Assembly (NCBI GenBank): GCA_030686995.1 | Contig: CM060693.1 | Location: 116,596,728-116,660,727 of the forward strand | DNA: 64,000 bases | From: Artemisia argyi | Taxonomy: Eukaryota > Streptophyta > Magnoliopsida > Asterales > Asteraceae | Direction: 5' to 3' | Part shown: positions 1 to 13,863 of the stretch, piece by piece | How the letters are laid out: each line of letters begins with the position of its first letter | Position numbering within the stretch: position 1 is the stretch's first letter | Translations under genes and position numbers: made by a program | The notes under the pieces: model-generated | The model's input: only the letters and a program-made list of their open reading frames with translations | Database searches by the model: none | Told to the model about the DNA's origin: nothing

Positions 1-779
1 AATTGTTTAATTTTCAGAAATAAGCAATCCCAAAGACCCTCTGATCCAATAAACAATGCCAAATATTTTGATTACCGATAACATTAACACTTAAAATAAC
101 CAAACAACAATAGTTGATAAATCCCTTTTCACAAATATCTACTCAAATAAAAAGTGAAGTGATAAAAAAAAATTAAAAAGATACCTAGAAGGTGATTCCC
201 CTGCATCACCAAACATCTTTTTGGATCAAACAAAGTCTTTTTCTTCTTCAGAGTTAATGATGATGAATAGTTGAAGGAATACAAATATTATTATTTATTG
301 GGGGAAGTTAAGTTATTGAAAAGAAAGAAACTATGAGATTGTAAGGATGACGACAGCAGAAACATAGGGGTGTGTGATCTCTGTCGTGTTAGGGTTTGTT
401 TGTTTCGTTAACATGTTTCACATGTGAATCTGACTACCTGACTACCATATCTTACTAATAAGATGTGGCTATAATGTCTGAATCTGATTAAAAATTTGTT
501 GTTTGTTTTTTTATAATTATCTGAATGTTTTAATTTTTCCTTTTTTAAGTATATATTAAACTATTGCGATACGATTAATAAGTAGATAGTGTAAACTTGA
601 AACAAAACATTTTTATTATAAATTTAACATAATTATAAATCATTATATGAATTATCTTAATACATATCCCAAATTTAACATAATAGAAACTATTACATAA
701 ATCGTCTTAAAATAAAACATAAGCTTAACGCAATAAAACAACAATTAAGTTACTTAACCAATACCAAATAATTTAAACC
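1..779. other. flank without a confident gene
   Basis: AT-rich sequence downstream of the minus-strand Harbinger transposase. I see no long reading frame. At 389-391 a TTA is followed by GGGTTTGTTTGTTTC. This resembles a PIF/Tourist terminal sequence next to a TTA target duplication, so the left end of the Harbinger element may be near 392, but I found no matching right terminus. On the minus strand an ATG at 216-214 is followed by ten codons and a GT donor-like site at 184-183. That could be a first exon of a gene running off the window, but nothing else supports it. Confidence 0.3.
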
Positions 780-1243
780 CTAGCTTTGCATAATTTGTGC
801 CGCGATTTGATCTCGTAAGTTAATCATATATTGTTGATCCGCGTTACTCTCAATTGGTTGAACAACTTCAACATCACCGTTATTATCATCATGTACATTT
901 TCATTATCATGTACGTCACCTTGATCGTATTGGGAGAACAAATCATCGTCTAAACCCTCTTTTCGAATAAAATTATGAATAGCAAAACAAGAAATAGTAA
1001 TATCACTTTGTGTTACCAAAGGAAATTTGGGCATACTCTTTAAGATTGGAAAACGCGCTTTTAGGACTCCAAATGCCCTCTCAATTACGTTTCGAAGTTT
1101 TGCATGAGCGTGATTGAATTTTTCTTTACTACTCATTGCACGTTTCCGACGAAAGTCTCCTAACCAATATCTGACATTGCGATATGGAGCCATAAACCCA
1201 CGCGTGTGCTTATAGGCAGCATCACATAGATAATATTTATCTG

Positions 1244-1286
<43 letters not shown>

Positions 1287-2128
1287 ATATTAATTTTTGG
1301 ATATTTTGATATCTAAGTTTTCATATATATTACAATTCCAAACTTAATACCTGCAGGGGGAATCGGAAATTCAAATACCGGATCTACTAAAGCTTCATTT
1401 AGTATTCTCGCATTGTGTGCCGTACCTTCCCATCCAGCGACAATGTAGGTAAAGATCATGTTGAAATCACAAATTGCCAAAACATTTTGATAACAATCAC
1501 CTCTTCCCCTTGCTCTATATACATTCTGTTTATGAGATGGAACAACAGTGTGTATAAGGGTTTCATCAAGTGCACCAACAGCTCCCTAATTTAGAACAAC
1601 AAATTGTTAAAATACAATCAAACCAAGAGACACACTAGTTATAAATTTGATAGTTACCTTAAATATTCGACGCTCCCTTCTATTGTTTCCTGGAATGTTT
1701 GGATTTGGATTAAATGTTGTCGGTCTTATAACTTCTTCGGCAAATACCAACATTTGAGTTAACACTTCGTGAAAGCACTTATGAATCGTTTCCTTCGAGT
1801 GTTGAAACCTACGCTTCATAACAGAAAATCGTTCATTGTGTCCGACTATCATAAGGAAGATAAACATCTTCTCCTCAACCGATATATGTTTGTTATCTCT
1901 TAACCAATTTCTTTCTTTAAAATGGTTGCATAGTCGAACAAACGAGTCACGAGACATCCTTATCAACTCCGTACATTGTAAATTATTTCCATTCAAAAGC
2001 TCCTGAGTATATTGATGCCCGGACATTGCAGAAGTATTATCCCGCTTACGTTTCCTTACACTTCGCCGAAAATACTTAAAATAAAAATAAACAATATAGA
2101 TGAACGCAAGTTTTTGGGCAACATCCAT
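780..2128 (-). CDS. PIF/Harbinger transposase (three exons)
   Basis: DDE-type transposase of the PIF/Harbinger (HARBI1-like) superfamily, expected to act in the nucleus to cut and paste its own element. I infer three exons: 2128-1658, 1585-1351 and 1240-780, with GT donors after AAG and GCAG and AG acceptors. Joined they give 388 residues with no stop. The N-terminal third has the helix-turn-helix-like region typical of the family. Acidic residues at the expected catalytic places are D164 (ALDET), D242 (LCDAAY) and E289 (VIERAFG), a spacing of 46 residues between the last two that fits the DD46-48E pattern. The usual HD after GWEG is HN here. The second intron holds a 42-base A run just inside the acceptor. 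A Myb/SANT-like partner gene lies immediately upstream on the same strand. The element looks potentially autonomous, though its ends are not established. Confidence 0.85.
1244..1285. repeat. A42 homopolymer in transposase intron
   Basis: Forty-two consecutive A on the plus strand. On the coding (minus) strand this is a poly-T tract ending in CAG at the exon 3 acceptor, so it is an expanded polypyrimidine tract of a splice acceptor. The length may be inexact in the assembly. Confidence 0.9.
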
Positions 2129-2170
2129 TTAACCTATACAAACAATACATACCAAATGGGTTTAGGATTA

Positions 2171-3176
2171 TTACCAAATAAAGACAAACACAAAATAATT
2201 TAACATCAAAACCAAATAACAATAAATCAAACAATTTAACATCGTAAAGTACCAAACAAAACTAACACCAAAATAGTACCAAATACGATAAACTCCTAAT
2301 AGTTCAACATAACAATGGTTTTCTTGAACAACAATTTTAGCAATTGCATTCTTCATATTTTCTTCCAACTCACCCAACTCCGAATCCTTTTTACTCCTTT
2401 TCTTTTTCCTACCTCGTGCAACATTTGGTTCTTTAGAAGAACCACCTTCAAAACCAGAGTCATAACCCGCATCAACATTTCTATGCTCGCTAGCTGCCCA
2501 AGAACCAACATCTTCATTCAAATTGTTCACGTCATCCTCAACTTCAACAACTTTGACACCAGAATTTTGAGAAGAAGACCTTCCTTCAACAACGGGTCGA
2601 CGAACAGAACCATCCTCAACTTCAACTAATTTGACACGAGAATTTTGAGGTCTTCGTTCAGCAACGGGTCGACGAATAGAACCGGATGCGGCACACTTTG
2701 CAAATAAGTAATCACATAGATCATAATGTTGCAATGGACTAGTTTTCAAACTACCCGATTTTGGAAATTTCTAAAAAAAAATCACAAAGAAAGTAGATTA
2801 TTAACATTAGCATTACTATATTATATCTATGTAAAAATTACGTTCAAAGTATTCATGAACCTACCTTGTTTAAATCTTTCCACTCTTCATCCGTTAGGTT
2901 GAATGTATTTGTATCGGCATTGAAAAGATTTCCTGTTTTTCCTCTTAAATAAGCATGAACCTGATGTTTTCCTCTATAGTAATCAAACTTATTTTTTAAT
3001 TGTTTTTGGGTGGTCGTTAGGCCAAATTTTTCCTTCATTTTTTTCCCAACTATCGCCCACGACTCAATATGTAGGCTATTTCCCTTAGCATCAACCCTAT
3101 TCACTTCCTCGATACATGAGTCCAAAAAAAACTTGTATTGATCGGGAGTAAAATTTAGTGTAATGGTGTCACCCAT
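2171..3176 (-). CDS. Myb/SANT-like DNA-binding protein of the Harbinger element
   Basis: Second protein of PIF/Harbinger elements, which in known systems binds element DNA and helps transposase enter the nucleus. Start chosen at the ATG 3176-3174 (MGDTITLNF). Exon 1 is 3176-2865, ending AACAAG before a GTAGGT donor; exon 2 is 2770-2171, following a T-rich tract and TTTAG. Both junctions are phase 0, giving about 303 residues. Exon 1 holds the Myb_DNA-bind_3-type trihelix domain: W of ESWAIVG, KQLKNKFDYYRG, and the C-terminal DEEWKDLNK. Exon 2 begins KFPKSGSLKTSPLQHYD, the usual sequence after this domain, followed by a charged linker with a KKKRSKK basic cluster. The last 40 or so residues are hydrophobic and unlike the family, so the true end may be spliced differently or be decayed. 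Confidence 0.75.
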
Positions 3177-3861
3177 TCCTATAAAAAAAAAGCAATGCAA
3201 GCATATAAATACACAACTCGTAGCCTATTTAACATACTTAGATGTATTAACAAATAAGCATACTTAGATGTACTTTTTATCTTTGTCAAACATTACCAGT
3301 TACGTCAAATAAAGTAACAATAACCAAATACAATCAACAAGCTCATATTTAGATGTGTTAACAAATAAGCATTCAACAGTGGATAGTGTAATATGTTTAA
3401 AATAAGTCAAAATTTAACAAGTGCCAAGGATAAACCACCACTGCAATTCTGCGGAAATAAAAGTACTAAACAATTGAACTTTATATAAATATATCAATTC
3501 AGCAAAAGAAGGATCAGCTGAGTGGGATATGTCCATAATTACATTACTGTACTAGGAAAAATCTATCCTGTTATCATACTTTCTGATACAAACCATTACT
3601 TATAGAGTTATTTCATGTTTATGATATGCCCAAAATATTAGAGTAATTTGCAAAGGTTTAAAGGGGGCCTCAGTTCCAGCCTCAAAGCCCCTCGCAAACA
3701 TTCTACTGATATACTAGCTACAACATAATATCATATCTATATATATCCATATGCAACATTCGTATTACAGTATTAGAGGATGTTTATCATTATATTTAAA
3801 AAAATGACAATATGATCATTTGGACGTGCTCGTGTTTGGAGTTGTAATATGTTTTGATACT
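3177..3861. other. non-coding spacer between Harbinger and element A
   Basis: AT-rich, with no supported reading frame. It should hold the promoter of the Myb-like gene and the right end of the Harbinger element, but I could not identify an inverted terminal repeat. The junction to gag of element A is abrupt near 3862, so the 5' LTR and N-terminal gag of A are missing from this side. Confidence 0.4.
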
Positions 3862-5635
3862 AGCCGCGGCGTTATGGTGGAGACGTCGATATGGAGATAT
3901 CGAGCGAGGTACATGTACTATCAACACTTGGGCTGATTTTGTATCAGAACTTAAGAAGCAATTCTATCCGGAGAATGCTAAGAACGAGGCAAAGAGTAGG
4001 CTTTGTAAACTCAAGCAATCCGGAACAATCCAAGAGTATGTCAAGGAGTTCACTCCACTTGTCTTGGAGATTCCGGATCTTTCCGACCAAGACTCTCTCT
4101 TCTACTTTCTAGATGGTTTGCATGGATGGGCTAAGACGGAGTTGGAAAGACGTGGAGTTCAAGACCTTGCTATGGCTATCGCCCATGCCGATGCCTTGAT
4201 TGACTTTAGTTCGAGGAAAGATTCATCTAAGCCGAAGGATCGAAAGGCGAGTCATGAGAAAGGTGGGGGAGAGAAAGTCGCTCAAGCAAAGAATGATAAT
4301 GCACGTAAGCCACCAACTAGAAAGGGCAAGGACTTGAAGACGAATTATAAGACGGATGGGTGCTTCATATGTGATGGACCTCATAGAGCTCGAGATTGCC
4401 CCAAGAAAGCAAGCCTCAATGGAAATATAGCTCATGAAGACGAAGATACTAGCGAAGGTGGATGCATGAGTACGATGAGGATCTTGAATGCAATCAAGGC
4501 CAAGACAGAGGTACCGAAAGACGTGGAGTTCAAGACCTTGCTATGGCTATCGCCCATGCCGAGGCCTTGATTGACTTTAGTTCGAGGAAAGATTCGTCTA
4601 AGCCGAAGGATCGAAAGGCGAGTCATGAGAAAGGTGGGGGAGAGAAAGTCGCTCAAGCAAAGAATGATAATGCACGTAAGCCATCAACCGGAAAGGGCAA
4701 GGACTTGAAGACGAATTATAAGACGGGTGGATGCTTCATATGTGATGGACCTCATAGAGCTCGAGATTTCCCCAAGAAAGCAAGCCTCAATGGAATGATA
4801 GCTCATGAAGACGAAGATACTAGCGAATGTGGATGCATGAGTACGATGAGGATCTTGAATGCAATCAAGGCCAAGACAGAGGTGCCAAAAGTTGTAGGAA
4901 AAGGACTACAATTTGTGGAAGCAACCGTCAATGGAACCAAGGTACGTGCTCTAGTTGATTCCGGTACCACTCATAATTTTGTGTCAGTTGATGAAGCCAA
5001 GCGGTTAAAGATTAGCGCTACAAAAGGGAGTGGAACGTTTAAGCCGGTAAACTCAAAAGCCAAACCAATGGAAGGAGTGGCTAGAGATGTTCGCGTGAAG
5101 ATTGGAGAATGGGAGGGGACGGTTGACTTGTCGGTGGTCCCGATGGATGATTTCGATTTGGTTCTTGGGTTGGAGTTCCTCGAAAAGGTACGAGCTTTCC
5201 CTATGCCATTTGCTAACACTTTATGTATCCTAGATGGTGGAAAGACTTGCATGGTTAGCACGGAGCGGGATTCTAAGTGTGGAGTGAAGACCCTTTCGGC
5301 CATGCAATTCAAGAAAGGGTACAACAAGAGTGAACCTTGCTACTTGGCGGTAACAAGGCTAGAGACGGATGACGAGTCGGGCAAAGTGGAGGTACCGAAG
5401 GAGATTGAGCAGGTACTTGATGAGTTCAAGGACGTGATGCCCAAGGAATTTCCCAAGAAGCTACCACCTAGGAGGGAGGTGGATCACACCATCGAGTTGG
5501 AGCCGGGTTCCAAACCACTCTCTAAAGCCCCTTACCAAATGCCACCGCCGGAGTTGGAGGAATTGCGTAAACAACTCAAGGATCTATTGGATGCGGGCTA
5601 TATTTGACCCTCGAAGGCCCCATATGGTGCGCCGG
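3862..5635 (+). pseudogene. gag-protease-RT fragment of element A
   Basis: Capsid-type gag truncated at its N terminus, then a zinc knuckle (CFICDGPHRARDC, 4365-4403), protease with the aspartate motif DSGTTHNF near 4960, and the N-terminal edge of reverse transcriptase (PYQMPPPELEEL). The reading frame is broken by an internal 371-bp tandem duplication that moves everything after 4515 into another frame. A TGA at 5605-5607 then interrupts RT where the family normally has arginine, consistent with a CpG transition. Element B is inserted 28 bases further on. Not functional. Confidence 0.85.
4145..4886 (+). repeat. 371-bp direct tandem duplication within gag of A
   Basis: Copy 1 is 4145-4515 and copy 2 is 4516-4886. 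They align end to end with roughly a dozen substitutions. The unit length is not a multiple of three, so the duplication itself shifts the frame. Copy 2 has lost the last cysteine of the zinc knuckle (RDF instead of RDC). Confidence 0.95.
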
Positions 5636-9050
<3,415 letters not shown>

Positions 9051-9053
9051 GAT

Positions 9054-9070
9054 TGGCATCAGAGCCAAGG
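9054..9070 (+). promoter_or_regulatory. tRNA-Met primer-binding site of B
   Basis: TGGCATCAGAGCCAAGG three bases after the 5' LTR. It differs by one base from the common plant initiator tRNA-Met complement TGGTATCAGAGC. It marks where minus-strand cDNA synthesis would start. Confidence 0.85.
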
Positions 9071-9306
9071 TTATAGCGAACCAAATGATTTTAAAAATTT
9101 GGACTATAACCATACGATTTTTCAAAACGAACTATTTTACAGCGTACTACTTCGTGCCCTCCGTGCCAGCGCTTGTCGACATCATGCTTTAAGGTTTGAT
9201 TTTAGATGCATTATGCTAAGTCTTGTTTTAGCATCATAACTACTGCATGTGTATCATTACATAGACTAAATGACTTATACTACTATTATTGGGATTATAC
9301 AGTACC

Positions 9307-10782
9307 ATGTCACCCCCTATCACTATCTTGTCCGACAGCGATGACGTCAGGCCGGCATCATCCTACCTACCTACCATTGACTTATCCGACTCTACCCATG
9401 ACACCTTACTCGTACCACCTATCATTCCGTCTACTGTTCCATCTGGGAATGAGTCTGCCGAGACTGAGCCCTTCGAGGAGGGTGAGGTTGCTTCGACACC
9501 TATTGATTCTTTTGCTATACAGCCTCTTTTCCGTCCTGTTTGTGGACCTATGACACACGATCAATACTTGTATGATCAGTATCTCACGTCTCAGCAGTTT
9601 CTTGCGGCTGATGACCGTCCTACCCCACCTGTTAGTCATCATACCGGTTCAGATGCTGATGACGAGTCTTCTGACTCCAATACTTCTGACACTGCTGCTT
9701 CTATCCCACCACCATCCCCGCCTGCACCGACTCATCGATGCAAGTGAGTGAGGACCCTTGAGCCTTTTGAGCCTGAGCCTTTTGGAGAGTTGTTTCGATA
9801 CCATGATGCTAGCTTCACCCGTAAATGCACAGCTCGAAAACGAGTCTGTATTTTGCCTGCTTCTGCTATTACACCATCTGTACCTATACCTGTGCCACCA
9901 CCTACACCTGTACTTCCATCTGTGTCTGCACCTGAGCTGACACCTGTGGCATCACTAGCATCTTCACCATCTCCATCATCATTACCTTTATCACCGTTAC
10001 CTGAGCCACATCCTTATATGCTACCTACCAATACCGCACCCCACTCTTCTGAGGTTTTACCACCTATACCACCACTTATGGTTTTCTACTCTCAAACTAC
10101 TACTGTACCGATACCATCACCTGCCTCATCACTTATCCCGTCACCTTCATCCATCCCTTCTGAGACCACTACCTCACCCGGCATTCATAGGATGGTTGAT
10201 GCTCGCCGATGGTCGTTCTTGATGGAGTGCATTCGTTGATGGAGATTTATTGAGGGATCACCTAGGGCTGCTGAGCTTGGAGAGGGCTCTTCGGCGGTGT
10301 TACCGGTCACTGGGGAGCCGATACACCATATTATCCCTTTACTGGCTGCTAGGTTTGTTAGACATGAGGATCGTCTTGATGAGCTGTTGAGTGCTATTGA
10401 GGATATATCCTTGGAGAGGATTGAGATCATATAAGAGGAGGTCGAGAACCTCGTTGTTCATAGGAAAACTTTAGAGACTGTATTTGAGATGATGGGGACC
10501 GAGATCGAGGAGGCACAGGCTGCTATCACTGAGTTCGGTCATCGACTAGATGTTTAGAGGCATGAGATGGAGGATTTGAGAGAGATAGCGATCATCACGC
10601 AGCAGATGCTGGAGCATCAGACCCAGGAGCTGGCCGTATCTAGTGCTACCATCCGTACTCTGTCAGCCACGATTAAGGATATTCAGGCCCGAGAGAGATC
10701 CAGAGATTTAGAGATGTTGGAGATGATCAGGATCATCAGAGAGCTAGAGAGGAGATCAGGAGGCGCACCTGGACCTTCATAG
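9307..10782 (+). pseudogene. upstream ORF of element B (proline-rich plus coiled coil)
   Basis: One continuous frame from the ATG at 9307 (MSPPITILSDSDD) to a TAG at 10780, broken by four stops at 9745, 10237, 10432 and 10555. About 490 codons. The N-terminal part is rich in Ser, Asp and Glu, the middle is Pro/Ser/Thr-rich (about 9880-10180), and the last third is charged and heptad-like (AAITEFGHRLD, RLDELLSAIEDIS), suggesting a coiled coil. The order acidic, proline-rich, coiled coil just before gag matches an N-terminal accessory region I recall from gypsy polyproteins annotated in Asteraceae. Its function is unknown. The first two stops can each be explained by a CGA-to-TGA change. Confidence 0.7.
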
Positions 10783-11170
10783 ATCTATGATGTATCATTA
10801 CATTCAGAGACATCTTAACTTGCCGCCTGTGGCATTAATAATGTTGTATCTTATTGTTTTGTAACAATGAATTCAAATTATTAAAACTTTATGTTGGTTA
10901 TGATTGTATTGTATTGATATTGATTTATGATGTTCTGGTTGTCTGATCTTTTATTATGCTCCCATATTGAGATTCATTATAATTTCCATGTGTGTTGTTA
11001 CATGTCGTGATTATTATTTATGAATGATATGGTTTATGTTGAAGTATGCATGGTGTGATTGTGATGTATTTTGTGATGATCTCGACTATTATGAGCTTGG
11101 TTTCATTATTTCTCTTGTTATTGATCGATGTTTGGGATTATTACTTATACACTTGCGATTTTATAGAGAT
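10783..11170 (+). other. spacer between upstream ORF and gag of B
   Basis: T-rich, no supported gene. The reading frame open here from 11024 is an upstream extension of gag; the first convincing gag methionine is at 11171 (MAPRKTTTT). Confidence 0.6.
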
Positions 11171-12692
11171 ATGGCCCCTAGGAAAACCACGACTACCACC
11201 ACATCACCTGCTATGACTCAAGCTGCTATCAAGAAATTGGATGCCGACAGCGTTGCTGTAGCTTTAGAAGAGCAAGCTGCTGCAATGGCACGATCAAGTA
11301 GCAACAACCGACCTACTGCTGAAAGCGAGTCTTCTGTGACTCGGAAGTGTACCTATAAGGACTTCATAGCTTGTAAGCCATCTCACTTCAAAGGAACTGA
11401 TGGAGTAACAGAGCTTGCTCGATGGTTTGAGCGAACTGAAACTGTGTTTGTGAGGAGCGGTTGTTCCGCTGAAAACAGAGTTTTGTTTGCTACCGGAACT
11501 TTACTGGAAGACGCGTTGTCTTGGTGGAACACAAATGCTCAGAAGATAGGTGTGGAGGAAGCCTATCAGATCACCTGGGCTGACTTTAAGGAGAATATGT
11601 TGAAGAAGTTCTGCCCAAGAGGAGATATCAAAAAACTAGAAGATGAGTTTCATCTGTTGGTCGTGAAAGGGAATGATCTCAGGGCTTATGATAGGAGATT
11701 TCAGGAGCTTGCCACGTTTTGCCCTTCGAAGGTTCCTGATTTGGAAAAGTTGTTGGAAAAGTACATCGAGGGATTACCTAGGAGCATTGAGGGAAACGTC
11801 ACCTCGTCAAAGCCTGAATCTTTGGAAGAAGCAATGACTATTGCCCAACGACTGCTAGACAGGGAGATTAAGCGAAACTCTGCTCAGGGAAACAATGATC
11901 ACAAAAGGAAGTTTGATGATCATAAGACAAACAACAACAACAACAACAACCGTAACCCCAACCGTAACTACCACCAGGGAAGGAACAACCACCATAATCA
12001 ACAAAATCACCGACAAGAAGCAGCCAAGGCTTATGTCACAGCACCAGCTAACAACCCGAGGTATGTAGGAAACGCCCCTTACTGCAACCAGTGTAGACTA
12101 CACCACCATGGCCAATGCTTTATTAAGTGTAAGAGATGCCAACAGAATGGCCATAAGACTATAGATTGTAAGGCTACAGGAGCTAACTTACAACCGGTGG
12201 CAATGACATGCCATGCTTGTGGAAAGAAGGGACATTACAGGAATCAATGCCCCGACAAGAACAACACTGCACACGCTCGAGCATACGTGTTGGGAGAAGG
12301 AAATGCGCATCAGGATCCGAACGTAGTCACGGGTACATTCTAACTTAATAACCGTCTTGTTAAAGTTCTATTCGATTCTGGAGCCGATCCAAGTTTCGTA
12401 TCTACTTCTTTTGCACCCTTACTTGATATTCCCCCTACCCAACTAGATACCACTTATGATATAGAACTAGCCGATGGAAAAATAGTAAGCACTAACACTA
12501 TTATCCGAGGTTGTACTTTACTCCTACTTAACGAACCCTTTGCCATAGACCTTATGCCAATTAGACTTGGTAGTTTCGACGTCGTCATAGGAATGGATTG
12601 GTTATCCAAGACCACGCTAGAATCATATGTGACGAAAAGGTCATCCATATCCCACTCGGAGATGAAACCCTTATCGTTCGCGGAGAGCGGAG
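11171..12692 (+). pseudogene. gag and protease of element B (5' part)
   Basis: Gag starts at ATG 11171. The retrotransposon capsid domain is clear (FKGTDGVTELARWFER, LSWWNTNAQ, KFCPRGDIKKLE). An Asn/His-rich stretch near 11930-12020 follows, then three cysteine motifs: CNQCRLHHHGQC, CKRCQQNGHKTIDC and CHACGKKGHYRNQC. A TAA at 12341-12343 separates gag from protease in the same frame. Protease shows FDSGADPSFV and later IGMDWLS. A one-base deletion near 12611 shifts the frame after MDWLSK, and element D enters at 12693. The rest of pol is at 41437. Confidence 0.88.
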
Positions 12693-13185
12693 TGTTGGGA
12701 ATTCTGTTAAGTAAGAATTCTGCTGACTGTTACTGCTGAAGGTTACTGCTGAAGGTTACTGCTGAAGAGCTGGTTCCTGCTGAAGCAATGTATCTGCTGA
12801 AGACTAGTTTCAGCATTATTAGTTTCTGCGGATATAGTATTTCCGTATTTTATGTATTATAGTTTGGATATGCATGAGTTTATTTAGGAAGTGATAATGC
12901 ATATCTTTTAGAAGTTTTAGAATATACGTTTCTTGGGAAACAGTTTAGGGTTCCTTGTGTATAAAAGGAACACACGATTATGTATTGAATCACGTTTTAG
13001 AAAACACTTTCATTATTATTAAAAGATCCATAGAGGATCAAGAGTTCTTAGTATTACACTTGTGTTTGTTTCCGCTTTAAAATACAAGTTACAGAGATTG
13101 TCTATTAGTGTGTTATTGATTACAGTAACATAACTAACGATTCTAGAGTGCTCAAGAAGATCTATCAAGGTCTAATAGTTCAACA
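12693..13185 (+). repeat. 5' LTR of D (493 bp)
   Basis: Matches 40965-41431. TATA box GTATAAAAGG at 12958-12967. The U3 start is crowded with CTGCTGA words. A 13-bp unit (GGTTACTGCTGAA) is present two extra times (12741-12766 area) compared with the 3' LTR. Confidence 0.97.
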
Positions 13186-13187
13186 AG

Positions 13188-13199
13188 TGGTATCAGAGC
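13188..13199 (+). promoter_or_regulatory. tRNA-Met primer-binding site of D
   Basis: TGGTATCAGAGC, two bases after the LTR end; exact complement core of plant initiator tRNA-Met. Confidence 0.93.
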
Positions 13200-13571
13200 C
13201 TCGAGAGAGTCTCTGTTATACTAAGAAACACAAATCTTACATCATCAAAACAAAACCAACCAAAGAAAATGCCTAAGTCAGACAATGAAGTTGATACAAC
13301 CCAAAACCTTAACACCACTTCTCTCCAACAACTCAACCTCTCCAACAGTAATGCTAAGTTTCCATACTTGAAGAATGCTGAAGACTATGATTTGTGGTCC
13401 ATGAAGATGCAGAACTGGATCACAAACATAGATTGAAATCTTTGGGAGATTGTTCGAAAGGGAAACAGTCTGAAAAAGCATGTTAAAGATGCCGATGGGG
13501 TAGTTACAATTGTAGGCCCCAAAACTGCTGAAGAGGTCCTAGCCGTGCAAAGGGAGAATAAAACAAGAACA

Positions 13572-13863
13572 CAATCAATATTACTTCAAGGTTTTCTTTA
13601 TTGAAATAAAAATAAACTACTACACTACTAATGTACACGCGCTATAATCGTGTGTCTAGACTCTCATTGAAAGAGTTTTCTATGACTTGGATACTAAAAC
13701 CAACATCCTACCCCTCTTTATATAATAGAGAGGCTAGGGTTTACATAAAAACCTAGCTTACTAATCAAGCTAGCTAACTATTTTATAATTAGGTCCCTAT
13801 TGTTTCTTCTTTCTTCATTCTTGCTCGTGGTTTTGTAATCTTCAAATCTTGTAATTCCCAACA
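13572..13863 (-). mobile_element. short solo-LTR-like insert in gag of D
   Basis: About 292 bp interrupt the gag codons between NKTRT and ILLQAIPDD. Read on the minus strand the insert starts near TGTTGGGAATTACAAG, has a TATA box (TATATAAAGAGG, about 13718-13729), then an AATAAA-like signal near 13597-13607. That is the layout of a small copia or TRIM LTR. The exact ends and target duplication are ambiguous (AACA repeats at both sides), so boundaries are plus or minus a few bases. Confidence 0.55.

Noticed and set aside
13188..13199. TGGTATCAGAGC words as possible tRNA genes
   Set aside because: Only the primer complement is present next to LTR ends; no cloverleaf.
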